NCBI RefSeq assembly: GCF_015714725.1
Contig: NZ_WBKM01000050.1
Location: 1-64,000, forward strand
Direction: 5' to 3'
Length of the DNA stretch: 64,000 nt
From: Nostoc sp. WHI
GTDB lineage: Bacteria > Cyanobacteriota > Cyanobacteriia > Cyanobacteriales > Nostocaceae
The position numbers and the translations under genes are program-made. The notes below the pieces were generated by a model, which did no database searches, was not told the DNA's origin, and saw only the letters and a program-made list of their open reading frames with translations. Of this stretch, positions 35,610-44,476 are shown piece after piece (the stretch's first letter is position 1; each line of letters begins with the position of its first letter).

Positions 35610-38600
35610 TTAATTTGGCTTACCCGTAATCGTAAATGCTGCCCAGTAGTAAGGATGACTATAAAGATTTTTATCTGATGCCATCTTACTATTCCTATAT
35701 AATTGTGTTGCTAAATAAGCTTTAATTCGTAACTCCTCAGGATGGAGATTATTTAGTAAATCTTCATACCATTTTGTCAATTCTCCAGCAGTTAGTTCTT
35801 TTAGCCATAGTGTTGCTTCAGCTAAGGCAATAACTGCTGATTTATTGGGTTGTAATCGTCGGTAAAACTCTATCATCACCAAGGCACTAGCCGAAGATTC
35901 TACACTCCAAAAAGTACTCACCACATGAGGAACACCCTGACTCAAAAAACCATTGACTAAACTCACATATTCGGTGCTGATAGTGTAGTTGCTAGTACTT
36001 AAATTTTCACAAGCAGAGAGAGTAACGAGATTGTAACTTGCTAAATTTTGTTGACAGATTTCTTCTAGAGTTACTTTGTCTGCACCTGCTAATGCTAACT
36101 CTGACTTTTTAGGTTCACCCAAGTTATTAATCGTATGACCAGTAAAATGAAAGATGTTGTAATTATCAAATAAAGCATTTTCTACAAGATTTTTTGTAGC
36201 TTGCGATCCTTGAATTCGCTGTATATTACCGAACATTTGGCTGACAATTTCAGACTCAAGTTTGGCAAATTTCAGTGCAGGATAACTTGCACTTTCGGGA
36301 TATTCAACACTGAGTACTGACTGATTTTGCCATTGCCAAATATCTTCAGTTTTTATTGATAAACCTACTTGAACACTAGGCAAATAGATTGCGGTGAAAT
36401 TTGACTCTACATTTGGCAACTCTTCTTGAGATGGAGAAGAAAGATGGAAAAGGGCATGAAGAGGCAATCTGGATAAATCGCGGTGAGGAATTAAAATCAG
36501 TTGAGTGATCCCTTCAAGTTCTTGTGCAATTGTAGAAATATTCAGGATTTCATACAGTTGCAACAATTTTTGCTCCATATCAACTCGCCAAGAATGCTGG
36601 CTTTTACTTTCTTTATCTCTGCTACGATATTCTTGGTATTGTTGATGCCAATCTTCTAGCCAATTTTCAAATTCAATTAGGCGTTGCACCGCTTCGGGTA
36701 AAGGCAATTCATTTAGACGGATGGCATCTTCTCCTAAAGGTATTACCCCCGTATCTTGCATGGGTGTAAAGAGCAGAATCGGTGATGGCGCTTGGTCTTT
36801 GAGGATGAAGGTGTGTAGGGCAACTGGACTAATATGCCAATAAATAATTGCTGTTGTGGGATTAAATAGTTGTTGAATTGCGTGATAATAAGGTGAGTAA
36901 ATATGATCATTCCAGCCATGAAGCAGCCAGTTTAAACAAGCATTTTTACCTTGTTCGGCAATTTCCCAAGCTTCCACCAAATCACCGGACTCTACAGCTA
37001 AATCAACTGCTAATTGAGCAAAACCGGCAAATTTTAGAGCTAGCTGTTTTTTACTTTCGTCAGAGCGAGTTTCTTCATTTAGTAATTGTTGCAATAAGTC
37101 TGTGCCGCGTTGCTGCAATTCTTGAACTTGGGTTGTTTGTCCCAAACCCATCAGCACTTTGCTCAGAGATTGCAAAACCTCTAGGTGGAATTGGGGAAAA
37201 TATTCTAGTGTGAGGGTTAAAAGTGCTTGATGGTACTCAGATGCAGCTTTGCGCCAGTAATCGCGGGAGTTAGGATGTTTCTTACCTCGCTCGTAGTAAG
37301 TATTAGCGATCGCTAAATGCAATCTACCCCAACCTTCTGGGTGAGTATCTGTCCGCAGATGCTTTAACCCTTCTTCGTAGCTGGCTAATTTTCCTTCGTA
37401 GCCGCTCTGTTGTAAGGCGGGATTTGTCGCTGTTATACTACTCGACATCAGCAATGCGTCAGCATCCACTAAATTACCGATCGCAGTTCCCCTACCAATC
37501 CAAGCTTCCCAATAATCTTGTTTAATTTGCAAAGCGTTGTCATAACAAGCGATCGCTTCCACAAATTCTTCTAAATAAAACAGTGCTAACGCCTGATTAT
37601 ACCAAGCTAAGTGAAAGTCGGGTTTAATGGCGATCGCTTGCTGATAGGAGGCGATCGCTTCAGTGCGGCGTCCTAAGTTGTCTAAGGCTATACCCCGGTT
37701 GTACCAAGCTAAGTAGAAGTCCGCTTGAACTGAAAGGGCTTTGTCCCAGGAAGCGATCGCTTCTGACCACTTTCCTAAATTAAACAGCACTACACCCCTA
37801 TCTATCCAAACCTCGTGATACTCTGGGTCAATTTCTATAGCTCTGTCGTAAGATATAATCGCCTCGGCAAATTGTTCACCTACAGCTAGGGCTATGCCTC
37901 GGTGATACCAGTTTTCCTGGTCTTCTGGTTCCAAATGCAGCGCTTGGTCATAACTAGAAATAGCTTCGGGTAGCCAGCCTAACTTTAGCAGCGCCAAACC
38001 CCGGCTAGACCAAGCTTCCTGATAATCTGGTTTAATTTCAATAGCTTTATCAAAAGATGCGATCGCTTCTTCAAAGTATCCTAATTCTCCGAGAGTTCCA
38101 CCTCGGTTGTACCAAGCTTTGTAGTAGTCGGGTTTGAGTTGTGTGGCGGTTTCGTAAGCTGCGATCGCTTCATCAAAACGTTCTAAATGAAACAGCGTCA
38201 AACCTCGATTAAACCAATATTCTGAGAATTGGGGTTGCAATTCAATCGCTTGAGCATAAGATGCGATCGCGCCTAACAAATCACCCGTTTTCGCTTGGCT
38301 TAGACCTTTATAAAACCACCCTTGAGCCTGGGTAATCGGATTATCGCCATGCCGCTCAATAATACCTGGAGAATTGTTGCCTTGAACTGCCAAGTTAGAA
38401 GCAAGTTGCTGGACTAAATTGGTACTTTGATCCAACCTTACCCACAACTTATCTAGGGTATAAGCTACATTCGGCTCTAAATTCGTTAAAGTATTATCCC
38501 AGGTTTCCTCTGAAGAAGAGGTTGTTAATTCAGTTCTTTGTCTAGTAAAAAGGAGATTTGCTGGTGTTTTAGTTGGAGTAACTTCCTCTTCATCGTCAAA

Positions 38601-39476
38601 CCTCAGTTGGGTTAATGAGGTGATTGAATCTTTCTCTGCCGGGAGAGGGACATTTTCAGGTATTGTGCTTTGAGTGTCTTTCCTTTCATATTCCAATACC
38701 AGTTCCTCTAAGTTCTCGGTCAATCTTTCTTCAAAAGAGGTATTTTGGGGAATTGGCGTGATTGGTTCAACATCTTGCACATCATATTCATACTCCCATA
38801 ACTGTTCACCTAAGCTGCGGATTAGCTCTTGCCCAGGCGAAATAGGGAGAATTTCTGCATCGGTTGTGGTTTCTACAACATCAGGCTCGTCATACTCCCA
38901 TAACTGTTCACCCAAATTGCGGATCAGTTCTTGTCCAGGAGTGGTTTCTATGACATGAGGCTCATCATACTCCCATAACTGTTCGCCTAAATTGCGGCTC
39001 AATTCTTCTTGCCCAGGAGTGGTTTCTGTGCCATCTTGCGCCTGATTCTCCTCAGACTGAATCTGTGTAGGTAAGTTTTGCATCAGCCGGAGGCCAATGT
39101 TATGTGCAATGTCTCCAATTCTGCCGACACCAAGTTCCCCCAATTGCACCATCTGCGTTGCTAACAGAGGATTCGGTGTGGGTGAAGCTAGCAAGCGATC
39201 GCCAAATATCACCAACCAATCTATCCAGCGTTCAGCCGGAATCCGATTTTCGATCCGTTGCAGATACCTCAATGCCCACTGTCGTCCTCGTGCTTGATGC
39301 ACGCCTTCTAACAATTGAATAAACAATTGTTCCAGATCCGCATTGGTTAGTTCTGGTAGTACCTCTACCAGATTGCGTCCTCTCGCACCCTTGAGAGAAC
39401 TAGTCTGCTTACTTTCAATGAGGCGCTTTAAAAACCTTTTAAGCGACTGCGATATGCGCCTGAGCATCTGCCACAC
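35610..39476 (-). CDS. CHAT-domain protein with TPR repeats and a cyanobacterial N-terminal domain
   Basis: 1288 aa. The N-terminal domain (about 35-135: LLEGVHQARGRQWALRYLQR, FGDRLLASPTPN, VQLGELGVGRIGD) is shared with the next gene upstream. A low-complexity region follows with three LGEQLWEYDEP-type repeats (about 165-235). About eight 34-residue TPRs (about 385-660), a helical middle region and a C-terminal CHAT domain complete it. CHAT is a caspase-like peptidase fold; the dyad is His1114 (HFTGH) and Cys1156 (LSACE), both present. Such proteins are linked to protease cascades and cell death. The target is unknown. Confidence 0.92.
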   Translation of the reverse strand: MWQMLRRISQSLKRFLKRLIESKQTSSLKGARGRNLVEVLPELTNADLEQLFIQLLEGVHQARGRQWALRYLQRIENRIPAERWIDWLVIFGDRLLASPTPNPLLATQMVQLGELGVGRIGDIAHNIGLRLMQNLPTQIQSEENQAQDGTETTPGQEELSRNLGEQLWEYDEPHVIETTPGQELIRNLGEQLWEYDEPDVVETTTDAEILPISPGQELIRSLGEQLWEYEYDVQDVEPITPIPQNTSFEERLTENLEELVLEYERKDTQSTIPENVPLPAEKDSITSLTQLRFDDEEEVTPTKTPANLLFTRQRTELTTSSSEETWDNTLTNLEPNVAYTLDKLWVRLDQSTNLVQQLASNLAVQGNNSPGIIERHGDNPITQAQGWFYKGLSQAKTGDLLGAIASYAQAIELQPQFSEYWFNRGLTLFHLERFDEAIAAYETATQLKPDYYKAWYNRGGTLGELGYFEEAIASFDKAIEIKPDYQEAWSSRGLALLKLGWLPEAISSYDQALHLEPEDQENWYHRGIALAVGEQFAEAIISYDRAIEIDPEYHEVWIDRGVVLFNLGKWSEAIASWDKALSVQADFYLAWYNRGIALDNLGRRTEAIASYQQAIAIKPDFHLAWYNQALALFYLEEFVEAIACYDNALQIKQDYWEAWIGRGTAIGNLVDADALLMSSSITATNPALQQSGYEGKLASYEEGLKHLRTDTHPEGWGRLHLAIANTYYERGKKHPNSRDYWRKAASEYHQALLTLTLEYFPQFHLEVLQSLSKVLMGLGQTTQVQELQQRGTDLLQQLLNEETRSDESKKQLALKFAGFAQLAVDLAVESGDLVEAWEIAEQGKNACLNWLLHGWNDHIYSPYYHAIQQLFNPTTAIIYWHISPVALHTFILKDQAPSPILLFTPMQDTGVIPLGEDAIRLNELPLPEAVQRLIEFENWLEDWHQQYQEYRSRDKESKSQHSWRVDMEQKLLQLYEILNISTIAQELEGITQLILIPHRDLSRLPLHALFHLSSPSQEELPNVESNFTAIYLPSVQVGLSIKTEDIWQWQNQSVLSVEYPESASYPALKFAKLESEIVSQMFGNIQRIQGSQATKNLVENALFDNYNIFHFTGHTINNLGEPKKSELALAGADKVTLEEICQQNLASYNLVTLSACENLSTSNYTISTEYVSLVNGFLSQGVPHVVSTFWSVESSASALVMIEFYRRLQPNKSAVIALAEATLWLKELTAGELTKWYEDLLNNLHPEELRIKAYLATQLYRNSKMASDKNLYSHPYYWAAFTITGKPN

Positions 39477-39666
39477 TCTTGGATTCTGTTTTTCTAGATT
39501 GTAGCCATCGTTGTGTTCAAAAAATCAGCAATTACTTAAAAACCAATTTAGATCCAGCCATCGCTTCCGTAGCACATTAGCAAAAAATATACAAAACTTC
39601 AAGAGCATAGCATTACAACGTTACAATTCCCAGATTCAACTCTTGAATTTTCACTCTGCGAAGCAG

Positions 39667-40365
39667 TTAATTTTCTGTTTGCTCTGTAGTCGGTTGACCA
39701 GCAGGATATAGTTGACTAATCAATTCCTGTACAAGCACTTGTGGATCATCTGTTTCAACTGCAAGCTGTTGAGCAATCTGCTTGCGTAAGTTTTCATCCT
39801 CCTGCAACATCACAAACAACTCTTCTAGGGTGACAGTTTGGTATTCTCCCTCCGGGAGATTCTCTGGTGCATCTGCTGACTCTGATACTAGGGCGGTTGG
39901 CTCAAGGGGCAAAGTTGTATTGACAACATCTGGCCCTTCATATTCCCAAATTGGTTCGCCTTGATTGCGTGTCAACAACTGCATCCCGATACTATAGGCA
40001 ACATCTCCGACTTCTCCAATGCCCAACTCACCCAGTTGCACCAACCGCGCAGCTATTTCATTATTGGGTGTAGCTGATGCGAGCAATCTGTCGCCAAAGC
40101 GCCCTAACCACTCAACCCAGCGTTCAGTTGGGATGCGATGTTCAACGTTATGCAGCCACTTCCGTGCCCATGCTTCCCCTCGTGCTTGATGTACTCCTTG
40201 CAACAGTTCGTTGAAGAGAAATTCCAGATCCGTATCGCTTAAGGGGGGTGCTGGTTCTTTTTGCACATTCCCCCTAGATTTTGAAGCAGTCTGTTTTCCA
40301 CCAAACAAGCTCCCAAAGAGCTTTTTGAGCCATTTAAATAGCCGCTTGAGCATCTGCTGCACCAT
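39667..40365 (-). CDS. Stand-alone paralogue of the CHAT-TPR N-terminal domain
   Basis: 232 aa. It starts with a basic amphipathic helix (LKRLFKWLKKLFGSLFGG), as does the larger gene. The shared domain follows (LLQGVHQARGEAWARKWLHN, RIPTERWVEWLGRFGDRLLASATPN, LGELGIGEVGD) and one WEYEGPDVV motif. The acidic C-terminal half has no TPR or CHAT domain. It lies 190 bp upstream of the CHAT gene in the same direction, so co-expression is likely. It could be a regulator or decoy of the CHAT protein; this is inference from shared sequence only. Confidence 0.75.
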   Translation of the reverse strand: MVQQMLKRLFKWLKKLFGSLFGGKQTASKSRGNVQKEPAPPLSDTDLEFLFNELLQGVHQARGEAWARKWLHNVEHRIPTERWVEWLGRFGDRLLASATPNNEIAARLVQLGELGIGEVGDVAYSIGMQLLTRNQGEPIWEYEGPDVVNTTLPLEPTALVSESADAPENLPEGEYQTVTLEELFVMLQEDENLRKQIAQQLAVETDDPQVLVQELISQLYPAGQPTTEQTEN

Positions 40366-40476
40366 CGAATATTGCTTATCCTAAGATTGTAGCGATGCAC
40401 TGGACTATAGCGTTAGTTCAGTCATTGACACTCTCCACCTTAGGAGTACCTTGAAGGTGAGGATTCTACATTCATC

Positions 40477-41655
40477 CTAGTTACTTGCTCGTGCCTTGGT
40501 TCCCCCAAGTAGAGTAGAGGTCGCTAGTCCTGTAGCGTTACTTCCGGTCTGCCCGACCGTAGCTTTTGCAAGACTTAGAATATTAAGTGCTGCGTTTATA
40601 TCCCTCTGCAAAATACAACCGCATTTACAAGCATGGATGCGAACTGACAAAGATTTTTTAACAATCACACCACAACTGCTGCATTTTTGGCTTGTATATT
40701 GCGGAGGAACAGCGACTACAACAGTTCCAAACTTAGTCGCAAAATATTCTAACCATTGACGGAACAAAGTCCAGCCAACATCATTAATTGATTTTGCAAG
40801 ACAGTGATTTTTTACCAACCCAAAAACATTTAAGTTTTCATAGGCCACTAAGGCGTTAACCTTGCATACGCAGCGTCCCAGTCTCTTGGAATGCTCATTA
40901 CGTTGCCTACTTATTCTTAAGTGTTTTCGAGCATATCTCACTCTTGCTTTGCGCCTTTGGTTTTTGCCTTTTTCTTTTTTATAAATCTGACGTTGAGCCT
41001 GTTTAACTGACTTTTCAGCTTTTCTCAAAAATCTTGGATTTGGTTCATGATGTCCGTTGGAATCTGAGTAAAAATACTCTAACCCGACATCTAAACCAAT
41101 TTCACCATCACCTGTTCTTGGCTCAAGAGTCGCTTCTATATCTAAGCAGAATTGGACGTAAAAGCCGTCAGCACGTTTAACAATTCTGACTCGCTTAATG
41201 GACTTAATTGGATATGCGTGAATATCCCACTTCCCAAACAATTTGAGTTCACCAACACCTTTCTTATCAGTAAAGGTAATTCGTCTTTTAGTCTGATGTA
41301 AAGACCATCCACAGGTCTTGTACTCAACTGAACGGTTATCATGCTGGAACCTCGGATAACCTTTTTTGCCCACCTTGCCTTTTTTACAATTCTCGTAAAA
41401 GCAAGAGATCGCTGTCCATGCCCTTTCAGTTGCAGATTGACAAGCCATTGAGTTTAATTCTTCAACAAATGCAAACTCTTTACGCAGTGCTGTAGAGTAA
41501 TTGTTTAAAGCTATTTTATTAATTTTTGCTTCTCTATGTGCATCCATCCAATAGCGTATAGCCCTATTCCTGATGAACTGAGTTGTCTGAATAGCTTCCT
41601 CAATAGCCACTGTCTGCTTTTTATTGACTACTGCTTTATACTCTAATACTAACAC
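40477..41655 (-). CDS. tnpB: TnpB, RNA-guided nuclease of IS200/IS605-type elements
   Basis: 392 aa, near full length. The N-terminal wedge/helical part (NKKQTVAIEEAIQTTQFIRN) is followed by the RuvC domain with catalytic Asp189 (GLDVGLEY), Glu273 (VAYENLNV) and Asp352 (RDINAALNI), all intact. The zinc finger is C325/C328 and C343/C345 or C347. TnpB nucleases use an RNA from the element's end (here the sequence after the stop, 40400-40476, overlapping the 3' coding end) to cut DNA. No tnpA is adjacent. Confidence 0.95.
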   Translation of the reverse strand: MLVLEYKAVVNKKQTVAIEEAIQTTQFIRNRAIRYWMDAHREAKINKIALNNYSTALRKEFAFVEELNSMACQSATERAWTAISCFYENCKKGKVGKKGYPRFQHDNRSVEYKTCGWSLHQTKRRITFTDKKGVGELKLFGKWDIHAYPIKSIKRVRIVKRADGFYVQFCLDIEATLEPRTGDGEIGLDVGLEYFYSDSNGHHEPNPRFLRKAEKSVKQAQRQIYKKEKGKNQRRKARVRYARKHLRISRQRNEHSKRLGRCVCKVNALVAYENLNVFGLVKNHCLAKSINDVGWTLFRQWLEYFATKFGTVVVAVPPQYTSQKCSSCGVIVKKSLSVRIHACKCGCILQRDINAALNILSLAKATVGQTGSNATGLATSTLLGGTKARASN

Positions 41656-41684
41656 TGCGTTACCACCTCCTTATTTACTTTGCT

Positions 41685-41704
41685 ATACTCTAATTATAGA
41701 GTAT
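41685..41704. promoter_or_regulatory. Palindromic operator between tnpB and the ribbon-helix-helix gene
   Basis: ATACTCTA-ATTA-TAGAGTAT is a perfect 8-bp inverted repeat. A third ATACTCTA half-site lies at 41638-41645 inside the 5' end of tnpB. The location in the divergent promoter region suits autoregulation by the ribbon-helix-helix protein and control of tnpB. Confidence 0.6.
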
Positions 41705-41721
41705 CAATTGGAGTATATCAA

Positions 41722-41865
41722 GTGGCTAGACAAAGAAAAATGCAGTTTAATGTGACTGAAGATGAGTATCAAATTATCAAGGAATACTCGGAGAAAAAAC
41801 AACTATCTATGGCTGAAATCCTTAGAGATTATATTAAAACTCTGACGCTAACTTCTAAGAAATAG
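41722..41865 (+). CDS. Ribbon-helix-helix DNA-binding protein
   Basis: 47 aa from GTG at 41722 with GGAG 8 nt upstream; the frame is open further 5'. The sequence MARQRKMQFNVTEDEYQIIK followed by KKQLSMAEILRDYI is a CopG/Arc-like beta-strand then helix-turn-helix pattern. It is divergent from tnpB with the operator between. It may be a repressor of tnpB or an antitoxin-like regulator; no toxin is adjacent. Confidence 0.75.
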   Translation: MARQRKMQFNVTEDEYQIIKEYSEKKQLSMAEILRDYIKTLTLTSKK

Positions 41866-42315
41866 CTCATTCCTCATACATCTGTTCTCTGTCTTACCTA
41901 CGGTAAAAATTGATTACAGATGTAATCATCAATCGTAACCTGCAATCCCCACCCTGTAGAAGGATGGGGTATTACGGTGTTCTGATAAAATGTATTTTTC
42001 CTCTAGGGCATTGGGGATTGAGCATTGGGCATGGGTTATTCTCCTTAAATTTGTCCTCCCAGTCCCAACTCTTTGTATAGAACAAATGTACTAAATGATA
42101 TGCTATAATTCGGATGCATTAGATAGTGAAATCATCTGATAAAATATGCTGTCGTTGCTTGCTTCTCTTAGTGCCAAAATTTACAGCATTGCTTTAGTGC
42201 AATTGGTATGGCAATATCGACAAACAAAGCAGGTACGAGAGATTAAAATAGTTGAATCCTAAACTCGACTTGGTGCTACTAATTAACTTTGAAAGGCATT
42301 GAAGTCTATATTTCC
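41866..42315. other. Intergenic region after the insertion element
   Basis: It contains the left-end hairpin at 41947-41969, a GGGCATTGGGC-type simple repeat (42008-42033), and the dnaX leader. A 38-codon frame (42146-42262, MLSLLASLSAKIYSIALVQL) has no ribosome-binding site and is not called. Confidence 0.6.
41947..41969. repeat. Hairpin at the insertion element's end
   Basis: CCCCACCCT-GTAGA-AGGATGGGG, a stem with one mismatch. Similar hairpins mark left ends of IS200/IS605 family elements. Confidence 0.6.
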
Positions 42316-44388
42316 ATGTCTTACGAACCCCTGCACCACAAATATCGCCCTAAGAGTTTTGCTGAACTGGTAGGTCAAGAGGCGATCGCGACCACCCTCA
42401 CAAACGCGATCGGCACATCCAAAATCGCCCCCGCCTATTTATTCACTGGGCCTAGAGGTACGGGGAAAACTTCTAGCGCCCGGATTCTGGCTAAATCCCT
42501 CAATTGTCTCAAAAGTGACAAGCCCACTGCTGAACCCTGCGGTGTGTGTGTGGTTTGTCAGGGGATCACCAAAGGCTATACCTTAGACGTAATTGAAATT
42601 GATGCTGCTAGCAACACTGGTGTCGATAATATCCGCGAATTGATTGAAAAAGCTCAGTTTGCTCCTGTACAGTGTCGCTACAAAGTTTATGTCATTGATG
42701 AGTGCCACATGCTCAGTACCCAGGCATTCAATGCGCTACTGAAGACCCTAGAAGAACCACCGAGAAACGTGGTTTTTGTATTGGCGACAACAGACCCGCA
42801 ACGGGTGTTACCAACGATTATTTCGCGCTGTCAAAGGTTTGATTTTAGACGCATTCAGTTAGAAGCAATGGTCAGGCATTTGAGTGCGATCGCCTTTAAA
42901 GAAAACATTCATATTTCACCCGATGCTGTAACCCTGGTAGCCCAACTTTCTCAGGGAGGATTGCGGGATGCAGAAAGTTTACTTGACCAATTGAGTTTGT
43001 TAGCGGGTGAAGTGACACCAGAGCGAGTTTGGGATTTGGTTGGGACGGTGAGCGAACAGGATTTGCTGAAGCTCCTAAATGCGATCGCTCAAGATAGTCC
43101 AGAAGCCGTTCTAGACTGTACCCACAACATTCTAGATCGTGGTCGAGAACCGCTAACTCTTCTCCAAAATCTCGCCGGTTTTTACCGCGATTTACTCATT
43201 GCTAAAACCGCACCCAATCGCCACAATTTGGTTGCTTGTACTCAGCAAACCTGGACAGCGCTGGTTGAGTTTTCCCAATACTTAGATATAAGGGCAATTT
43301 TGGCAGGACAGCAACACCTGCGAACATCAGAAGTGCAAATAAAAAATACCACTCAGCCGCGTTTGTGGTTAGAAGTAACGTTACTAGGATTGTTACCTAG
43401 TGCGACGAATATTCAGCTACAAGCCCCAAGTATCGCGCCGCGAGTTAACACACTTGCTGTATCGCCAAGCTATTCCCCAGCAGTTGCCCAAAATCACGCA
43501 GTTTCTTCTGTACCTCTAGCTGATTCGCAAACAAACCATAATTCTGCATCTCCGAATCATCTAGCATCTGCCCAAAATCATCCCCTCACTTCATCTCCTC
43601 CAGTTGAACAGCAAACAAATAACAATTCGGCTGCTAACTCAGTTTCACCACCAACGCCAGAACCTGTATCTGTATCTGTGCCACCTGCGAACGTTGAACC
43701 GATAACTTCAGAAGTTGTTGGCGAGGCACAATATGACTTAACTCAGGTTTGGCAACAGGTGCTTGCTAACCTCCAGCCAAAATCAACGCAAGAAATGCTG
43801 CGTCAAATGAGCCATGTCATAGAGTTCGACGGTGTTGTGGCTCGAATTGCTATCAAACAGGCATGGTATGACAAGGGAAAATCTTATCTACCGATGATTA
43901 GGGCAGCTTTCCAGCAGACTTTCCAGCGTGAAATCCAGATAAATATAGAAAAAGGAACTTCTTCAAACTCTACCTCAGCCAAAAAAAATCCTCCCCCAAA
44001 AGACTCTAGTCGCGTTCAGCAGCCACCAACTCCCAATTACAACCAGCAAATTCCGCCTCCAGCGCCAGTACCACAGCCAGCAACTCCACCACCAGCAGCG
44101 ACACCAGCACCAGCACAAACTGAGTCGGCTGCAAGGAACGGAAATGGGCTGAATGGAAATAGGGCAAATGGAAATGGGCTGAATGGAAATGGGGGGCAAA
44201 CTTTGCCTCCACCGCCAAAGCTAACACCCGCAACTGATTGGGAAGTTGACGAAGTAGCGATCGCAGCTCATCGTCTAGCAGAATTTTTCAACGGACAAAT
44301 TATCCGCTTTGCAGATGATTCCACAGAATTATCCGACTCTATGACCACACCTGATTGGGTAGAAGAATCAGAAGTAGATGATGAATAA
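42316..44388 (+). CDS. dnaX: DNA polymerase III subunit gamma/tau
   Basis: 690 aa from ATG at 42316 (MSYEPLHHKYRP); the in-frame TTG nine codons upstream is not needed. The AAA+ domain has Walker A GPRGTGKT (45-52), zinc cysteines (C64, C75, C78, C81), Walker B VIDE (126-129) and sensor-1/SRC (ISRCQRF). The collar is followed by a long Pro/Ser/Asn linker, a folded domain (about 475-545, YDLTQVWQQVLANLQ), a second Pro/Gln-rich linker and an acidic C-terminus. It forms the clamp-loader core. An A8 run at codons 556-558 may slip (see the separate entry). Confidence 0.95.
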   Translation: MSYEPLHHKYRPKSFAELVGQEAIATTLTNAIGTSKIAPAYLFTGPRGTGKTSSARILAKSLNCLKSDKPTAEPCGVCVVCQGITKGYTLDVIEIDAASNTGVDNIRELIEKAQFAPVQCRYKVYVIDECHMLSTQAFNALLKTLEEPPRNVVFVLATTDPQRVLPTIISRCQRFDFRRIQLEAMVRHLSAIAFKENIHISPDAVTLVAQLSQGGLRDAESLLDQLSLLAGEVTPERVWDLVGTVSEQDLLKLLNAIAQDSPEAVLDCTHNILDRGREPLTLLQNLAGFYRDLLIAKTAPNRHNLVACTQQTWTALVEFSQYLDIRAILAGQQHLRTSEVQIKNTTQPRLWLEVTLLGLLPSATNIQLQAPSIAPRVNTLAVSPSYSPAVAQNHAVSSVPLADSQTNHNSASPNHLASAQNHPLTSSPPVEQQTNNNSAANSVSPPTPEPVSVSVPPANVEPITSEVVGEAQYDLTQVWQQVLANLQPKSTQEMLRQMSHVIEFDGVVARIAIKQAWYDKGKSYLPMIRAAFQQTFQREIQINIEKGTSSNSTSAKKNPPPKDSSRVQQPPTPNYNQQIPPPAPVPQPATPPPAATPAPAQTESAARNGNGLNGNRANGNGLNGNGGQTLPPPPKLTPATDWEVDEVAIAAHRLAEFFNGQIIRFADDSTELSDSMTTPDWVEESEVDDE
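43981..43988 (+). promoter_or_regulatory. A8 tract in dnaX with a stop nearby in the shifted frame
   Basis: In frame it reads AAA AAA AAT. Insertion of one A, or a -1 ribosomal shift, gives seven more codons and then TAG at 44007-44009. This would remove about 130 C-terminal residues, resembling the slippage that makes gamma in other bacteria. Function here is not shown. Confidence 0.4.
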
Positions 44389-44391
44389 AAA

Positions 44392-44445
44392 ATTGGGCAT
44401 TGGGCATTGGGCATTGGGCATTGGGCATTGGGCATTGGGCATTGG
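44392..44445. repeat. 7-bp tandem repeat (ATTGGGC, about 7.7 copies)
   Basis: It immediately follows the dnaX stop. A related CATGCCCC array lies at 44494-44531 and runs into the end of tilS. Confidence 0.92.
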
Positions 44446-44476
44446 AAAAACCCTGAGAAAGTTCTCCCCTACTCCT

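Larger units (their letters stand above)
40390..41985. mobile_element. IS200/IS605-type element carrying tnpB and a ribbon-helix-helix gene, no tnpA
   Basis: The limits are approximate. The tnpB 3' side (40400-40476) reads on the minus strand GAATCCTCACCTTCAAGGTA then AAGGTGGAGAGTGTC, like the right ends and guide-RNA regions of such elements. The opposite side has a hairpin at 41947-41969 resembling a left-end recognition hairpin. No Y1 transposase gene is present, so it is probably non-autonomous. Confidence 0.65.

Noticed and set aside
36878-37213. Forward 111-aa frame
   Set aside because: Antisense to the CHAT-TPR gene, with no coding character.
42146-42262. 38-codon frame upstream of dnaX
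   Set aside because: No ribosome-binding site and no recognised similarity; composition alone is not enough.
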